A DNA stretch of 64,000 bases from contig CM047431.1 in the NCBI GenBank assembly GCA_026168455.1, positions 1,536,598 through 1,600,597 of the forward strand. The letters run 5' to 3'. The translations under genes were made by a program, and so were the position numbers. Within the stretch, counting starts at the first letter, position 1. Every line of letters begins with the position of its first letter. The notes under the pieces were generated by a model. The model searched no databases and was not told the origin of the DNA. It saw only the letters and a program-made list of their open reading frames with translations. Origin of the DNA: Theocolax elegans. Taxonomy: Eukaryota; Arthropoda; Insecta; Hymenoptera; Cerocephalidae. Positions 36,001-48,360 of this stretch are shown piece by piece.

Positions 36001-37020
36001 ATATGATATAAAAAGTTACGTAAATAACATATTATGTATTAATATTCAAAAATAAAAAAACCGCGGGTGCAGTTAGATGTCTAATAGGTGCTAGCGCGCA
36101 TTATACTTGCGTTGGTTGCGCTACCGCGCACCTTGATATAACTAACTAGAATATACGCGTGTATATTGTTTTCACGTATGCCTGAACAACCCATCATAAA
36201 TTCAAATACGAATAGTTTCAAGGGTAAGTAAAATTTCTATTGATTATCACATTCTAATATTATTAAAGTTATATAAATAAATCATTTTGAGAGCTTCCAA
36301 AATTGCATATTTAGGTTTCCTTTAATTATAAATAAGAATATTTTATTAATAATTAATTTCAAACTATTAATATAGTTTTCTTGATAGTCCCGTTGATGAC
36401 AAAAAAAAGATTTTTCCTTATTATCAAACAATTTGTTAATATGAAAGTTCTCCGATTTGTATATCAGAAGTTTTTTTTGTTATTTATTAAGATTTTCCTT
36501 AATGCAAGTATTTGTACTTTATAGTTAGTCTAAAAGAACCTAATCAAAAGGCGCGATAGCGCCTGCACGCAAGTATGCAGGCGCGTAAGCCCTTATTATA
36601 CAGCTAACTAACCCCTCAGATTTTTTATATTTTCGTACATTTAAAATTATACTATCTATTTATGCAATTACAAATCTCACATCTATTTTTTATATAAGTT
36701 TTCACTTTACAATAAATCCGGTTTGAATTCATAAGTGCATAGTGGAGAAATTCGATGTTATTAAAGTTGCTTGCTGAATTCCGATTCTCGAATTTTTGCT
36801 ATTTCCACTTTCTTTTTCATTCGATGGCAACAAAAAGAGATAGCGTCATAGGAGATGCGAAAGATAGAAAGAGACGAAATTTTTTCCATCCCGTGAGAGA
36901 ACGCCTACAGAGGTAAAAACTGTTAGCAAGTTGTTTGAGAAGTGGCCGCAAAGAGATATATATAAATATATCTCTATAATATATAAATATTACGCCGCCG
37001 CCGCCGCCGTGTCTAAGAAT
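36001..37020. repeat. Duplicated TACTTGCG element, copy 1
   Basis: It repeats at 38168-39204 with an offset of 2167 bp. Its left GC-rich core (about 36090-36130, TATACTTGCG then GCGCTACCGCGC) and right core (about 36548-36585, GGCGCGATAGCGCC then CGCAAGTA on the opposite strand) are arranged as an inverted pair, flanked by GTTAGATGTCTAAT and ATACAGCTAACTAACCCC. The right core is the reverse complement of the block at 8190-8250. No transposase is present. Confidence 0.65.
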
Positions 37021-37101
37021 TCAGCATTCAACATATATATATATATGTTTTATATATATATGTTATATATATTATATTTATATATATATGTTATATATAT
37101 G

Positions 37102-37136
<35 letters not shown>

Positions 37137-38160
37137 TTATATATATATGTTATATATATATGTCATATATATATATATATATATCTCTATAATATATAAA
37201 TATTACGCCGCCGCCGCCGCCGTGTCTAAGAATTCAGCATTCAACATATATATATGTCATATATATGTTATATCTCTCTATAATATATAAATATTACGCC
37301 GCCGCCGCCGCCGCCGCCGCCGTGTCTAAGAATTCAGAATTCAACATATATATATATGTCATATATATATATATGTTTTATATATATATGTCATATATAT
37401 ATATATGTCATATATGTTATATATATGTCATATATGTTATATATATATTATATTTATATATATATGTTATATATATATTATATTTATATATATATGTCAT
37501 TTATATGTTATATATATATGTCATATATATGTTATATATATGTCATTTATATGTTATATATATGTCATATATGTTATATATATTATATTTATATATATGT
37601 CATATATGTTATATATATGTCATTTATATGTTATATATGTCATATATATATATATGTTTTATATATATATGTCATATATGTTATATATATATTATATTTA
37701 TATATATATGTCATTTATATGTTATATATATATGTCATTTATATGTTATATATATGTCATTTATATGTTATATATGTCATATATATGTTATATCTCTCTA
37801 TAATATATAAATATTTCGCCGCCGCCGCTGCCGCCGTGTCTAAGAATTCAGCATTCAACATATATATATATATGTTATATATATATGTCATATATGTTAT
37901 ATATATGTCATATATGTTATATATATTATATTTATATATATATGTCATATATATATATATGTCATATATATATATATGTTTTATATATATGTTATATCTC
38001 TCTATAATATATAAATATTACGCCGCCGCCGCCGCCGTGTCTAAGAATTCAGAATTCAACATATATATATATATATATGTTATATCTCTCTATAATATAT
38101 AATATTTCGCCGCCGCCGCTGCCGCCGTGTCTAAGAATTCAGCATTCAACATATATATAT
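36990..38160. repeat. Array of (GCC)n plus (TA)n/ATGTCATATA units
   Basis: A module reading ATATAAATATTxCG, then (GCC)n, then GTGTCTAAGAATTCAG recurs about six times, joined by TA-rich microsatellite with TATATGTCATATA. The GCC number varies and some copies carry GCT. Long frames here translate to alternating Tyr/Ile/Met runs and poly-Ala and are simple-repeat artefacts. Confidence 0.85.
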
Positions 38161-38167
38161 GTCATAT

Positions 38168-39204
38168 ATATGATATAAAAAGTTACGTAAATAACATATT
38201 ATGTATTAATATTCAAAAATAAAAAAACCGCGGGTGCAGTTAGATGTCTAATAGGTGCTAGCGCGCATTATACTTGCGTTGGTTGCGCTACCGCGCACCT
38301 TGATATAACTAACTAGAATATACGCGTGTATATTGTTTTCACGTATGCCTGAACAACCCATCATAAATTCAAATACGAATAGTTTCAAGGGTAAGTAAAA
38401 TTTCTATTGATTATCACATTCTAATATTATTAAAGTTATATAAATAAATCATTTTGAGAGCTTCCAAAATTGCATATTTAGGTTTCCCTTTAATTATAAA
38501 TAAGAATATTTTATTAATAATTAATTCAAACTATTAATATAGTTTTCTTGATAGTCCCTTGATGACAAAAAAAGATTTTTCCTTATTATCAAACAATTTG
38601 TTAATATGAAAGTCTCCGATTTGTATATCAGAAGTTTTTTTTTGTTATTTATTAGATTTTCCTTAATGCAAGTATGTGTACTTTATAGTTAGTCCTAAAA
38701 GAACCTAATCAAAAGGCGCGATAGCGCCTGCACGCAAGTATGCAGGCGCGGTAAGCCCTTATTATACACAGCTAACTAACCCCTCAGATTTTTTATATTT
38801 TCGTACATTTAAAATTATACCTATCTATTTATGCAATTACAATCTCACATCTATTTTTATATAAGTTTTCACTTTACAATAAATCCGGTTTGAATTCATA
38901 AGTGCCTAGTGGAAGGAAATTCGATGTTATTAAAGTTGCTTGCTGAATTCCGATCCTCTCGATTTTTGCTATTTCCACTTTCTTTTTCATTCGATGGCAA
39001 CAAAAAGAGATAGCGTCATAGGAGATGCGAAAGATAGAAAGAGACGAAATTTTTTCCATCCCGTGAGAGAACGCCTACAGAGGTAAAAACTGTTAGCAAG
39101 TTGTTTGAGAAGTGGCCGCAAAGAGATATATAAATATATCTCTATAATATATAAATATTTCGCCGCCGCCGCTGCCGCCGTGTCTAAGAATTCAGAATTC
39201 AACA
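38168..39204. repeat. Duplicated TACTTGCG element, copy 2
   Basis: Near-identical to 36001-37020. The copies differ mostly by one-base indels, for example in A and T runs near 38500-38640. It ends in the same (GCC)n motif, followed by TA microsatellite. Confidence 0.8.
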
Positions 39205-39420
39205 TATATATATGTCATTTATATGTTATATATATATGTCATTTATATGTTATATATATATTATATTTATATATATGTCATATATATATATATGTTTTAT
39301 ATATATGTTATATATATGTCATTTATATGTTATATATATTATATTTATATATATATGTCATTTATATGTTATATATATATTATATTTATATATATATGTC
39401 ATATATATATATATGTATGT
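39205..39420. repeat. TA-rich microsatellite
   Basis: Continuation of the TATATGTCAT(T/A)TATATG microsatellite. No gene. Confidence 0.85.
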
Positions 39421-39453
39421 CATATTAGTTATTTATGTACCTTGGGTGAGCCT

Positions 39454-39580
39454 CGCGTCATTACTGTTCGAGGCGGAAAATTTCGTGGATGGTTAGTACG
39501 TCCGCGGTCGCGAGCGCAGCGAGCGGCCAAGGATGTTACTACCATCCACGAAAATTTGAGCCGAGAACTGTAATGACGCG
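39454..39580. repeat. GC-rich long hairpin
   Basis: CGCGTCATTACTGTTC at 39454 pairs with GAACTGTAATGACGCG ending at 39580, and inner segments (AAATTTCGTGGATGG and its complement) extend the stem to about 40 bp. The loop holds CGCGGTCGCGAGCGCAGCG. It stands out in GC content from its AT-rich neighbours. Probably a small inverted-repeat element. Confidence 0.7.
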
Positions 39581-39889
39581 ATGTTTACCCATGGTACGTA
39601 AACAATTTTTCAGCCTTATAATTCGTACATACGACTCTTTCGTTGCTCACAAAGTAATTTATTATACATTTAAAAGTAATGTAATAAACACTTTTTTAAA
39701 CAATATAAATAATTATATATTATGTCAATAATTTTTAAACATTTGTATACTGACGCTTACAAAACATTTTAACTTTTTAAATTTTGCATTTAGTATCAGA
39801 GAATATTAAATATTTAGTAATTACTTATTATTAATCGTAACATTGCAGTTATTAAAGATATAGGACTCATTTTGCGTTATTATATATAT

Positions 39890-40051
39890 GCGGAGACAGA
39901 CTGACACAATCCAAAAATTTACTATAGTGTATAATAAATTTTACTGAAGTTGTAGTAAATATTACCAGAATTGTAGTAAAAATTAATAATTTTGTAGTAA
40001 ATTTTATTATACACTATAGTAAATTTTTGGATTGCGTCAGTCTGTCTCCGC
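39890..40051. mobile_element. 162-bp MITE with ~47-bp TIRs
   Basis: The ends read GCGGAGACAGACTGACACAA and, on the other strand, GCGGAGACAGACTGACGCAA, and the match continues through CCAAAAATTTACTATAGTG. The centre is AT-rich with repeats of TTGTAGTAAA. A second, partial copy of the right end begins at 42984 because the downstream duplication starts inside this TIR. Confidence 0.85.
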
Positions 40052-40526
40052 ATTACTAGACAACATTGTAATTTTTACTTCAAGTTTTTTTCTCCGTGTA
40101 TATATATACACACTATATTATTTCTAAAATATAATATTCTAATATATATGTATAATATATAGTACTTCCGTATCTGAGCAATATTAAGATAACTATGATT
40201 AAAGTAACGCAAACGTTACGTTTAAACTAGTTGTGTTTACGTTTGAAAAGCCATAGATATATCTCCGATACATGTACTACGCGTTTCAAACACGTTGACT
40301 CTATACCGTTCGCGCGGCAAAGGTTATATTGCTCGCCGCATATATCCTACGGAGCGCTTTGCATACAGCCTCCTAGGATGTATAGACACCTCATACGTCC
40401 TAGGAGGATGTATAGAGGGCTCTCATACAAGCGAGGAGCCACTTGTATGTACGCAACGTATTTACAAGCGGAGCGCGCTCTGCACGTAAGAGTCGTTGTA
40501 CGAATTAGTAGGCTGAAAACATATAT

Positions 40527-40529
<3 letters not shown>

Positions 40530-40564
<35 letters not shown>

Positions 40565-40626
40565 GTGTGTGTGTGTGCGTGCGTGCGTGTGTGTGTGTGT
40601 GTGTGCGTGCGTGTGTGTGTGTACGT
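40530..40626. repeat. (GT)n microsatellite, copy 1
   Basis: GT dinucleotide run with GC interruptions, repeated in the second duplication copy at about 43482-43578. Confidence 0.9.
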
Positions 40627-42198
40627 GTTACTTGTTTTTTCAAGAATACATAATATATGTATTTTTTCCGTGCGCAAAATAAAAATGTGAATATAACTTG
40701 AAAGAATGTGTATTAGTTGACTTATTCCTGATAAAACTCATAAAATAAAAACGGACCTAAAATTTAATGTAGTGTTTTTAAAAATATGCACAATTTTTCG
40801 AAGATAAAATAAATATTAATCAAGTATAACATACATTTTTCAAATATCTATATGTGAAATATACAATAAATTAAAAATTAAATACATTAATTATTGCATT
40901 TTTAAGATAATTCTATTGTAAACAGTAATGGCAAAAGAAAATTCAAATTTTAACAGTGGCAATATAAAATACGAATTACATTTCAAAAGTTTTTCGAAAA
41001 TTATTATTTTAGTAGTATTTAATTTAAATATTATTCAAATCAAAATTTAAAAATTTTATGGATATATAAGTAAGTAGATTACGTATATTTATATAAAACA
41101 ATATCTTAAATAAACAAGTATGTATTTATTAGAAACGAAAGGTTATTTAAGGAATGCCTTTGTTTATAATAATTAAAATAAATATATGGGGTCTGTAACT
41201 AAAGGAAAAAATAATTGGATATAATTATGGATTAAAACGCAAATTTTGAAAGAGGGTGCAAATTACGAATTACGGGAGAAATGGAAGAAACAGGTTTTTA
41301 TTTACCACTAAAATGTTATAAATTTATATTTATATACCACTAAAATGTTATAAATAATTTTTTAAAACTAATACAAAAATTAATTTAATTAAGTAGAAAG
41401 TTTTATTACTCTAAAAGTAAAATATATTAATGACATATAGAACTTTTGGCGATGACTTAAATAAATTAATCTTAGGAGGTATAGTTCTATTTAGATCCGT
41501 TTAAAATAATCTAAAATTTTAATAGGTTTTTACTAAATACTACAATTAAGTTTATGCACTTTACTATTTTTGGTAAGTTAATTGTTCATTACCACATATA
41601 TATATATTACACCTTTGGTGTAAGTTATGTCCTAAAATACGTGAAAATTAGTGATTTTATGAGGTTTATGAGGCATAAGTTACACCAGCGGTCTTGGCCA
41701 ATAATCTAACCCAAGCCATTCGAAAGCTCGCGAAAAATGTGAACTTTTGAGAGGTGTTAGATTAAAATCGATTATGGTGTAGTAGCCTTTTTTTTGATAT
41801 TCAATATGTTTGGGTGTTCTTTCTCTTCGAGATTTTAAAATTAAGTAATGTAACCAGGGTAGATAAGTTCTAAAGATTAATTTAAACAAAAGTTGTTTGT
41901 AATGTTTTTTCAAAAAAATCAACAGATTTTGAGATAAATGGCTTTAAAAATAGAAATTTTTCTAAAAAATTGAAAAATTTCCACTTTTTATGGTCAAATA
42001 ACTCTTAAGCAAATTATTTTTAACACTTAAATTTTTTTTGTATGTTCTGGAAGATGTTTCCAGCCTGTTCTCAAATTTTGGAGTGATTTAAAATTTTCAT
42101 CGTACCACTTGACGTGAAATAGCCCATATATGTGTATATATATGTATGTATGTATGTGGGTGTGTGTGCGTGCGGCGGAATATTTATATAATATATAT

Positions 42199-42983
42199 TA
42201 TAACGGGTACGGATTTCGAGTGTCGGCGCAGGTTAGGTCCCTGAATTATCGGCGACGTTCGTCAATAGGACCAAGTCGACTAGCCGGGATAATTGCGAAT
42301 GGTAGCGCAGTGGTGAGGCTTCTGCCTCGCGCTCCCGGGATCGTGGGTTCGCGCCCCGATACCTTCGATGTTTTTTTATTCCTTATATTCAATCCGTACC
42401 CCGTTACAAATGGCGCCCAACTCAAAAACCCACTTGCCAGAAGAGACGAAGTAGTTTATCTTCGCTGGCTCATCTTGGACCGAAGTCGGTCATAAACTCC
42501 CATCCCCACCACCACAGTCCCGGTGGATTTCCCCGCGAGAACGTCAAAAAGTGCGGAGGTACGACTGTAGGAGAAAAGCCTGTGTCTGCAGTCCGCAGTG
42601 TGTATACGTATACGCAGTACACCTCCAAAGTTGGCACTAGACGTAGGGGAGCTTGAGTTTCTGGGATCTCAAGCGTGGTGGTGCAAACGCACGGCTATCC
42701 CTAACGAGGCTCCCGGTGCTCAGAAAACGGTCTTCTTGACACCGGTCGAGCAGGGACAACCTTCGCCTCTCTAGCCCAGGTGATCGAAGTGATCAAACGG
42801 CTCCCCGAGGGCGTAGGTCGCGTTTGGGTGGGGGATATAACGGGTACGGATTTCGAGTGTCGGCGCAGGTTAGGTCCCTGAATTATCGGCGACGTTCGTC
42901 AATAGGACCAAGTCGACTAGCCGGGATAATTGCGAATGGTAGCGCAGTGGTGAGGCTTCTGCCTCGCGCTCCCGGGATCGTGG
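42199..42983 (+). mobile_element. TRIM-like retrotransposon, first copy (3' LTR cut by duplication)
   Basis: LTR 42199-42408 begins TATAACGGGTACGG and ends CCGTACCCCGTTACA, inverted at the termini. Two bases later comes TGGCGCCCAAC (42411-42421), fitting a primer site for a Lys-type tRNA. The ~425-bp internal region has no gag, pol or long frame. A polypurine tract GGGTGGGGGA (42826-42835) precedes the second LTR at 42836, which is truncated at 42983 by the 2.95-kb duplication join. Gene-less, short, LTR-bounded elements with primer site and polypurine tract are terminal-repeat retrotransposons in miniature. Confidence 0.85.
42293..42360 (+). ncRNA. tRNA-like Pol III module inside the TRIM LTR
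   Basis: TAGCGCAGTGG (42303-42313) matches the tRNA A box with one mismatch. GGTTCGCGCCC (42346-42356) matches the B box closely. The spacing is 32 bases between boxes. GAGGC-TTCT-GCCTC forms a perfect hairpin between them, and ATCG...CGAT pairs around the T-arm-like segment. The T-arm segment TCGTGGGTTCG resembles that of insect tRNA-Lys as I recall it. Every LTR copy (45148, 45785, 46428 and the truncated 42836) carries it. Not a functional tRNA gene, as no acceptor stem is complete. Confidence 0.6.
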
Positions 42984-43478
42984 ATTGCGTCAGTCTGTCT
43001 CCGCATTACTAGACAACATTGTAATTTTTACTTCAAGTTTTTTTCTCCGTGTATATATATACACACTATATTATTTCTAAAATATAATATTCTAATATAT
43101 ATGTATAATATATAGTACTTCCGTATCTGAGCAATATTAAGATAACTATGATTAAAGTAACGCAAACGTTACGTTTAAACTAGTTGTGTTTACGTTTGAA
43201 AAGCCATAGATATATCTCCGATACATGTACTACGCGTTTCAAACACGTTGACTCTATACCGTTCGCGCGGCAAAGGTTATATTGCTCGCCGCATATATCC
43301 TACGGAGCGCTTTGCATACAGCCTCCTAGGATGTATAGACACCTCATACGTCCTAGGAGGATGTATAGAGGGCTCTCATACAAGCGAGGAGCCCACTTGT
43401 ATGTACGCAACGTATTACAAGCGGAGCGCGCTCTGCACGTAAGAGTCGTTGTACGAATTAGTAGGCTGAAAACAATAT

Positions 43479-43481
<3 letters not shown>

Positions 43482-43516
<35 letters not shown>

Positions 43517-43578
43517 GTGTGTGTGTGTGCGTGCGGTGCGTGTGTGTGTGTGTGTGTGCGTGCGTGTGTGTGTGTACG
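43482..43578. repeat. (GT)n microsatellite, copy 2
   Basis: Duplicate of the run at 40530-40626, with a single GTGCGG interruption different from copy 1. Confidence 0.9.
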
Positions 43579-45147
43579 TGTTACTTGTTTTTTCAAGAAT
43601 ACATAATATATGTATTTTTTTCCGTGCGCAAAATAAAAATGTGAATATAACTTGAAAGAATGTGTATTAGTTGACTTATTCCTGATAAAACTCATAAAAT
43701 AAAAACGGACCTAAAATTTAATGTAGTGTTTTTAAAAATATGCACAATTTTTCGAAGATAAAATAAATATTAATCAAGTATAACATACATTTTTCAAATA
43801 TCTATATGTGAAATATACAATAAATTAAAAATTAAATACATAATTATTGCATTTTTAAGATAATTCTATTGTAAACAGTAATGGCAAAAGAAAATTCAAA
43901 TTTTAACAGTGGCAATATAAATACGAATTACATTTCAAAAGTTTTTCGAAATTATTATTTTAGTAGTATTTAATTTAAATATTATTCAAATCAAAATTTA
44001 AAAATTTTATGGATATAAGTAAGTAGATTACGTATATTTATATAAAACAATATCTTAAATAAACAAGTATGTATTTATTAGAAACGAAAGGTTATTTAAG
44101 GAATGCCTTTGTTTATAATAATTAAAATAAATATATGGGGTCTGTAACTAAAGGAAAAAATAATTGGATATAATTATGGATTAAAACGCAAATTTTGAAA
44201 GAGGGTGCAAATTACGAATTACGGGGAGAAATGGAAGAAACAGGTTTTATTTACCACTAAAATGTTATAAATTTATATTTATATACCACTAAAATGTTAT
44301 AAATAATTTTTTAAAACTAATACAAAAATTAATTTAATTAAGTAGAAAGTTTTATTACTCTAAAAGTAAAATATATTAATGACATATAGAACTTTTGGCG
44401 ATGACTTAAATAAATTAATCTTAGGAGGTATAGTTCTATTTAGATCCGTTTAAAATAATCTAAAATTTTAATAGGTTTTTACTAAATACTACAATTAAGT
44501 TTATGCACTTTACTATTTTTGGTAAGTTAATTGTTCATTACCACATATATATATATATTACACCTTTGGTGTAAGTTATGTCCTAAAATACGTGAAAATT
44601 AGTGATTTTATGAGGTTTATGAGGCATAAGTTACACCAGCGGTCTTGGCCAATAATCTAACCCAAGCCATTCGAAAGCTCGCGAAAAATGTGAACTTTTG
44701 AGAGGTGTTAGATTAAAATCGATTATGGTGTAGTAGCCTTTTTTTTGATATTCAATATGTTTGGGTGTTCTTTCTCTTCGAGATTTTAAAATTAAGTAAT
44801 GTAACCAGGGTAGATAAGTTCTAAAGATTAATTTAAACAAAGTTGTTTGTAATGTTTTTTCAAAAAATCAACAGATTTTGAGATAAATGGCTTTAAAAAT
44901 AGAAATTTTTCTAAAAAATTGAAAAATTTCCACTTTTTATGGTCAAATAACTCTTAAGCAAATTATTTTTAACACTTAAATTTTTTTTGTATGTTCTGGA
45001 AGATGTTTCCAGCCTGTTCTCAAATTTGGGAGTGATTTAAAATTTTCATCGTACCACTTGACGTGAAATAGCCCATATATGTGTATATATATGTATGTAT
45101 GTATGTGGGTGTGTGTGCGTGCGGCGGAATATTTATATAATATATAT

Positions 45148-46636
45148 TATAACGGGTACGGATTTCGAGTGTCGGCGCAGGTTAGGTCCCTGAATTATCG
45201 GCGACGTTCGTCAATAGGACCAAGTCGACTAGCCGGGATAATTGCGAATGGTAGCGCAGTGGTGAGGCTTCTGCCTCGCGCTCCCGGGATCGTGGGTTCG
45301 CGCCCCGATACCTTCGATGTTTTTTTATTCCTTATATTCAATCCGTACCCCGTTACAAATGGCGCCCAACTCAAAAACCCACTTGCCAGAAGAGACGAAG
45401 TAGTTTATCTTCGCTGGCTCATCTTGGACCGAAGTCGGTCATAAACTCCCATCCCCACCACCACAGTCCCGGTGGATTTCCCCGCGAGAACGTCAAAAAG
45501 TGCGGAGGTACGACTGTAGGAGAAAAGCCTGTGTCTGCAGTCCGCAGTGTGTATACGTATACGCAGTACACCTCCAAAGTTGGCACTAGACGTAGGGGAG
45601 CTTGAGTTTCTGGGATCTCAAGCGTGGTGGTGCAAACGCACGGCTATCCCTAACGAGGCTCCCGGTGCTCAGAAAACGGTCTTCTTGACACCGGTCGAGC
45701 AGGGACAACCTTCGCCTCTCTAGCCCAGGTGATCGAAGTGATCAAACGGCTCCCCGAGGGCGTAGGTCGCGTTTGGGTGGGGGATATAACGGGTACGGAT
45801 TTCGAGTGTCGGCGCAGGTTAGGTCCCTGAATTATCGGCGACGTTCGTCAATAGGACCAAGTCGACTAGCCGGGATAATTGCGAATGGTAGCGCAGTGGT
45901 GAGGCTTCTGCCTCGCGCTCCCGGGATCGTGGGTTCGCGCCCCGATACCTTCGATGTTTTTTTATTCCTTATATTCAATCCGTACCCCGTTTACAAATGG
46001 CGCCCACTCAAAAACCCACTTGCCAGAAGAGACGAATAGTTTATCTTCGCTGGCTCATCTTGGACCGAAGTCGGTCATAAACTTCCCATCCCCACCACCA
46101 CAGTCCCGGTGGATTTCCCCGCGAGAGACGTCAAAAAAGTGCGGAGGTACGAGCTGTAGGAGAAAGCCTGTGTCTGCAGTCCGCAGTGTGTATACGTATA
46201 CGCATTACACCTCCAAAAGTTGGCAACTAGACGTAGGGGAGCTTGAGTTTCTGGGATCTCAAGCGTGGTGGTGCAACGCACGGCTATCCCTAACGAGGCT
46301 CCCGGTGCTCAGAAAAACGGTACTTCTTGACACCGGTCGAGCAGGGACAACCTTCGCCTCTCTAGCCCATGTGATCGAAGTGATCAAACGGCTCCCCGAG
46401 GGCGTAGGTCGCGTTTGGGGTGGGGGATATAAGGGTACGGATTTCGAGTGTCGGCGCAGGTTAGGTCCCTGAATTATCGGCGACGTTCGTCAATAGGACC
46501 AAGTCGACTAGCCGGGATAATTGCGAATGGTAGCGCAGTGGTGAGGCTTCTGCCTCGCGCTCCCGGGATCGTGGGTTCGCGCCCCGATACCTTCGATGTT
46601 TTTTTATTCCTTATATTCAATCCGTACCCCGTTACA
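45148..46636 (+). mobile_element. Tandem TRIM: LTR-internal-LTR-internal-LTR
   Basis: Three LTRs at 45148-45357, 45785-45995 and 46428-46636 alternate with two internal regions (45358-45784 and 45996-46427). Each internal region starts with the primer site TGGCGCCCA and ends with a G-rich polypurine tract. The second internal region differs by several one-base indels. Such arrays arise by LTR-LTR unequal exchange or template switching. The right flank after 46636 (ATATATATTTTAAAATTG) and the left flank before 45148 rejoin in a TRIM-free copy near 54.67 kb. Confidence 0.88.
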
Positions 46637-48287
46637 ATATATATTTTAAAATTGTTTTTTCAAGAATACATAATATATGTATTTTTTCCAGGCGCAAAAA
46701 AAAAGTTGTGAACATAACATGAAAGAATGTGTATTTGTTTACTCATTCTTGATAAAACTCATAAAATTTTTAAACGTATACTCAATAATAATAACGGATC
46801 TAAAATTCAATGTAATGCTTTAAATACAGATGCAAAATTGTTTGAAGATGAAATAAATATTAATCAAGTATAACATACACTTTTCCAAATATCCATATGA
46901 TACATGCAATGGGTTAAAAAGTAAATATATTAATTATTGCATTTTTAAGATAATTCTATTTTTATACTTAATTATTTTAATTACACCTTTTTATAAGTAA
47001 TTTATACTCCATAATAGTTTTCTGCAATTGAAAGTACTCAAATCAAAAACACCTTTCAAAAAGGTGTCAAAACCCGCAAGTATATGTGTTAGCATTTTTA
47101 AGATAATTCTATTATAAACAATTAACTATATTATTATTGCATTTTAAGATAATTCTATTTTTATACTTATTTATATTTTAATTACACCTTTTTATAAGTA
47201 ATTTATACTCCATAATAGTTTTCTGCAATTAAAGTACTCAAATCAAAAACACCTTTCAAAAAGGTGTCAAAACCCGCAAGTATATGTGTTATTCTAATCA
47301 AACTTTGAAAATATTATCTGATAAATAAAATTGTTATCTGTCTGATAAATTTTAAAGTATAAGATAAAAATATCTTTGATTCTAATTCCCATATTTTCTC
47401 TACTTATTTATATTTTTATTACACCTTTTCTATATCTAACTTATATTCCATAATATTTTTCTGCAATTGAAAGTATTCAATTCGAAAACACCTTCCAAGA
47501 AGGTGTCGAAAACCCGCAAGTATTGTGCTATTCTCATCAAACTTTGAAAATTGTTATCTGATAAATAAATTCTGCAATTCAATCTGACATTGTTATCTGA
47601 TAAATAAATAATTTTAATTTCTAACTACCTTATTTTATCTATTTCTTTGAATTTTAATGAAACATTTTTATAAATATTACGAAAATTTCGTATAAAAAAT
47701 TTCTGCAATTGAAAGAATTGAAATCAAACTGAAATCGACAAGTATTTTGAATCGTACCACAAAATTTATATTTTATATAAACATTTTTATATATATATAT
47801 TACTTAAACTTCGTAAAAAGTTTCTACAATTGAAAGCACTGAAATCAAACTGTAATCGACAAGTATTTTGAACCATGCAAAAATTTCTACCAATCTGAAT
47901 ACAGATTTTTTTATATGAAAAGTATCTTACACTATTATTTTTCATTTCTGGCCCTCACATTTTTACAGTTATAAATAAATAATATTCTAATGATATTAAT
48001 TTGTGCAAAATTAATTTCTGCAATACTAATAAAATGGACATTTCTTTTTTATTCTTTTAAATAATAAAATAATACTTGCACCACCGTTGGTTAAACGCTT
48101 CATATATGTGTTAATTCTGACTTACTAATGTATTCCTTTACATTTATGAAAGTATATAATACCGTGAAGAAACTGCAATGAGTAATAATATATAAATATT
48201 GCAATACTATCTGGCAATTTTAATATCCTACATCACCAATGATAAAATAGACATCATTATTTTTATCTAATAAAGTTCCTAAAAGAG

Positions 48288-48360
48288 GCCTGCGATGGCT
48301 TGGTCGGTAGGGCGACGGACTCGTAATCTGGAGGTCCCAGGTTTGATTCCCGGCCCCGGC
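48288..48360 (+). tRNA. tRNA-Thr(CGT)-like sequence, probably pseudogene or SINE head
   Basis: The 73-base segment starts GCCTGCGATGGCTTGG. The anticodon loop CTCGTAA places CGT at 48322-48324, decoding Thr, with T33 and A37 as expected. The T-arm loop TTTGATT is normal in size with four of five stem pairs. The acceptor stem (GCCTGCG with CCCCGGC) has two mismatches, so function is doubtful. It lies in the spacer of an inverted-repeat element. Confidence 0.55.

Larger units (their letters stand above)
40031..45932. repeat. ~2.95-kb tandem duplication
   Basis: Copy 1 (40031-42983) and copy 2 (42984-about 45932) share every landmark, including the GT microsatellite, ACACCTTTGGTGTAAGTTAT, and the TRIM. 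The join at 42983/42984 fuses the middle of a TRIM LTR to the TIR of the MITE, with shared TGG at the junction. Differences are mostly homopolymer indels. Frames inside (starting MCLRLKSHRYIS or MCIYMYVCMWV) have no known domains. Confidence 0.9.

Noticed and set aside
36931..38102. Long Tyr/Ile/Met-rich open frames
   Set aside because: They are translations of TATATGTCATATA microsatellite and (GCC)n and have no coding signature.
40231..40677. Open frames with poly-Cys/Val or poly-Thr/His tails
   Set aside because: The tails are the (GT)n microsatellite; the rest shows no domain, and the same frames recur only because of the 2.95-kb duplication.
42130..46711. Frames across the TRIM (for example YGFRVSAQVRSLNYRRR...)
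   Set aside because: They translate the LTR and tRNA-like module, repeat with every LTR, and have no gag or pol signature.
48288..48360. Functional tRNA-Thr gene
   Set aside because: Two acceptor-stem mismatches and its place in a mobile spacer make a pseudogene or SINE head more likely; kept only as tRNA-like.
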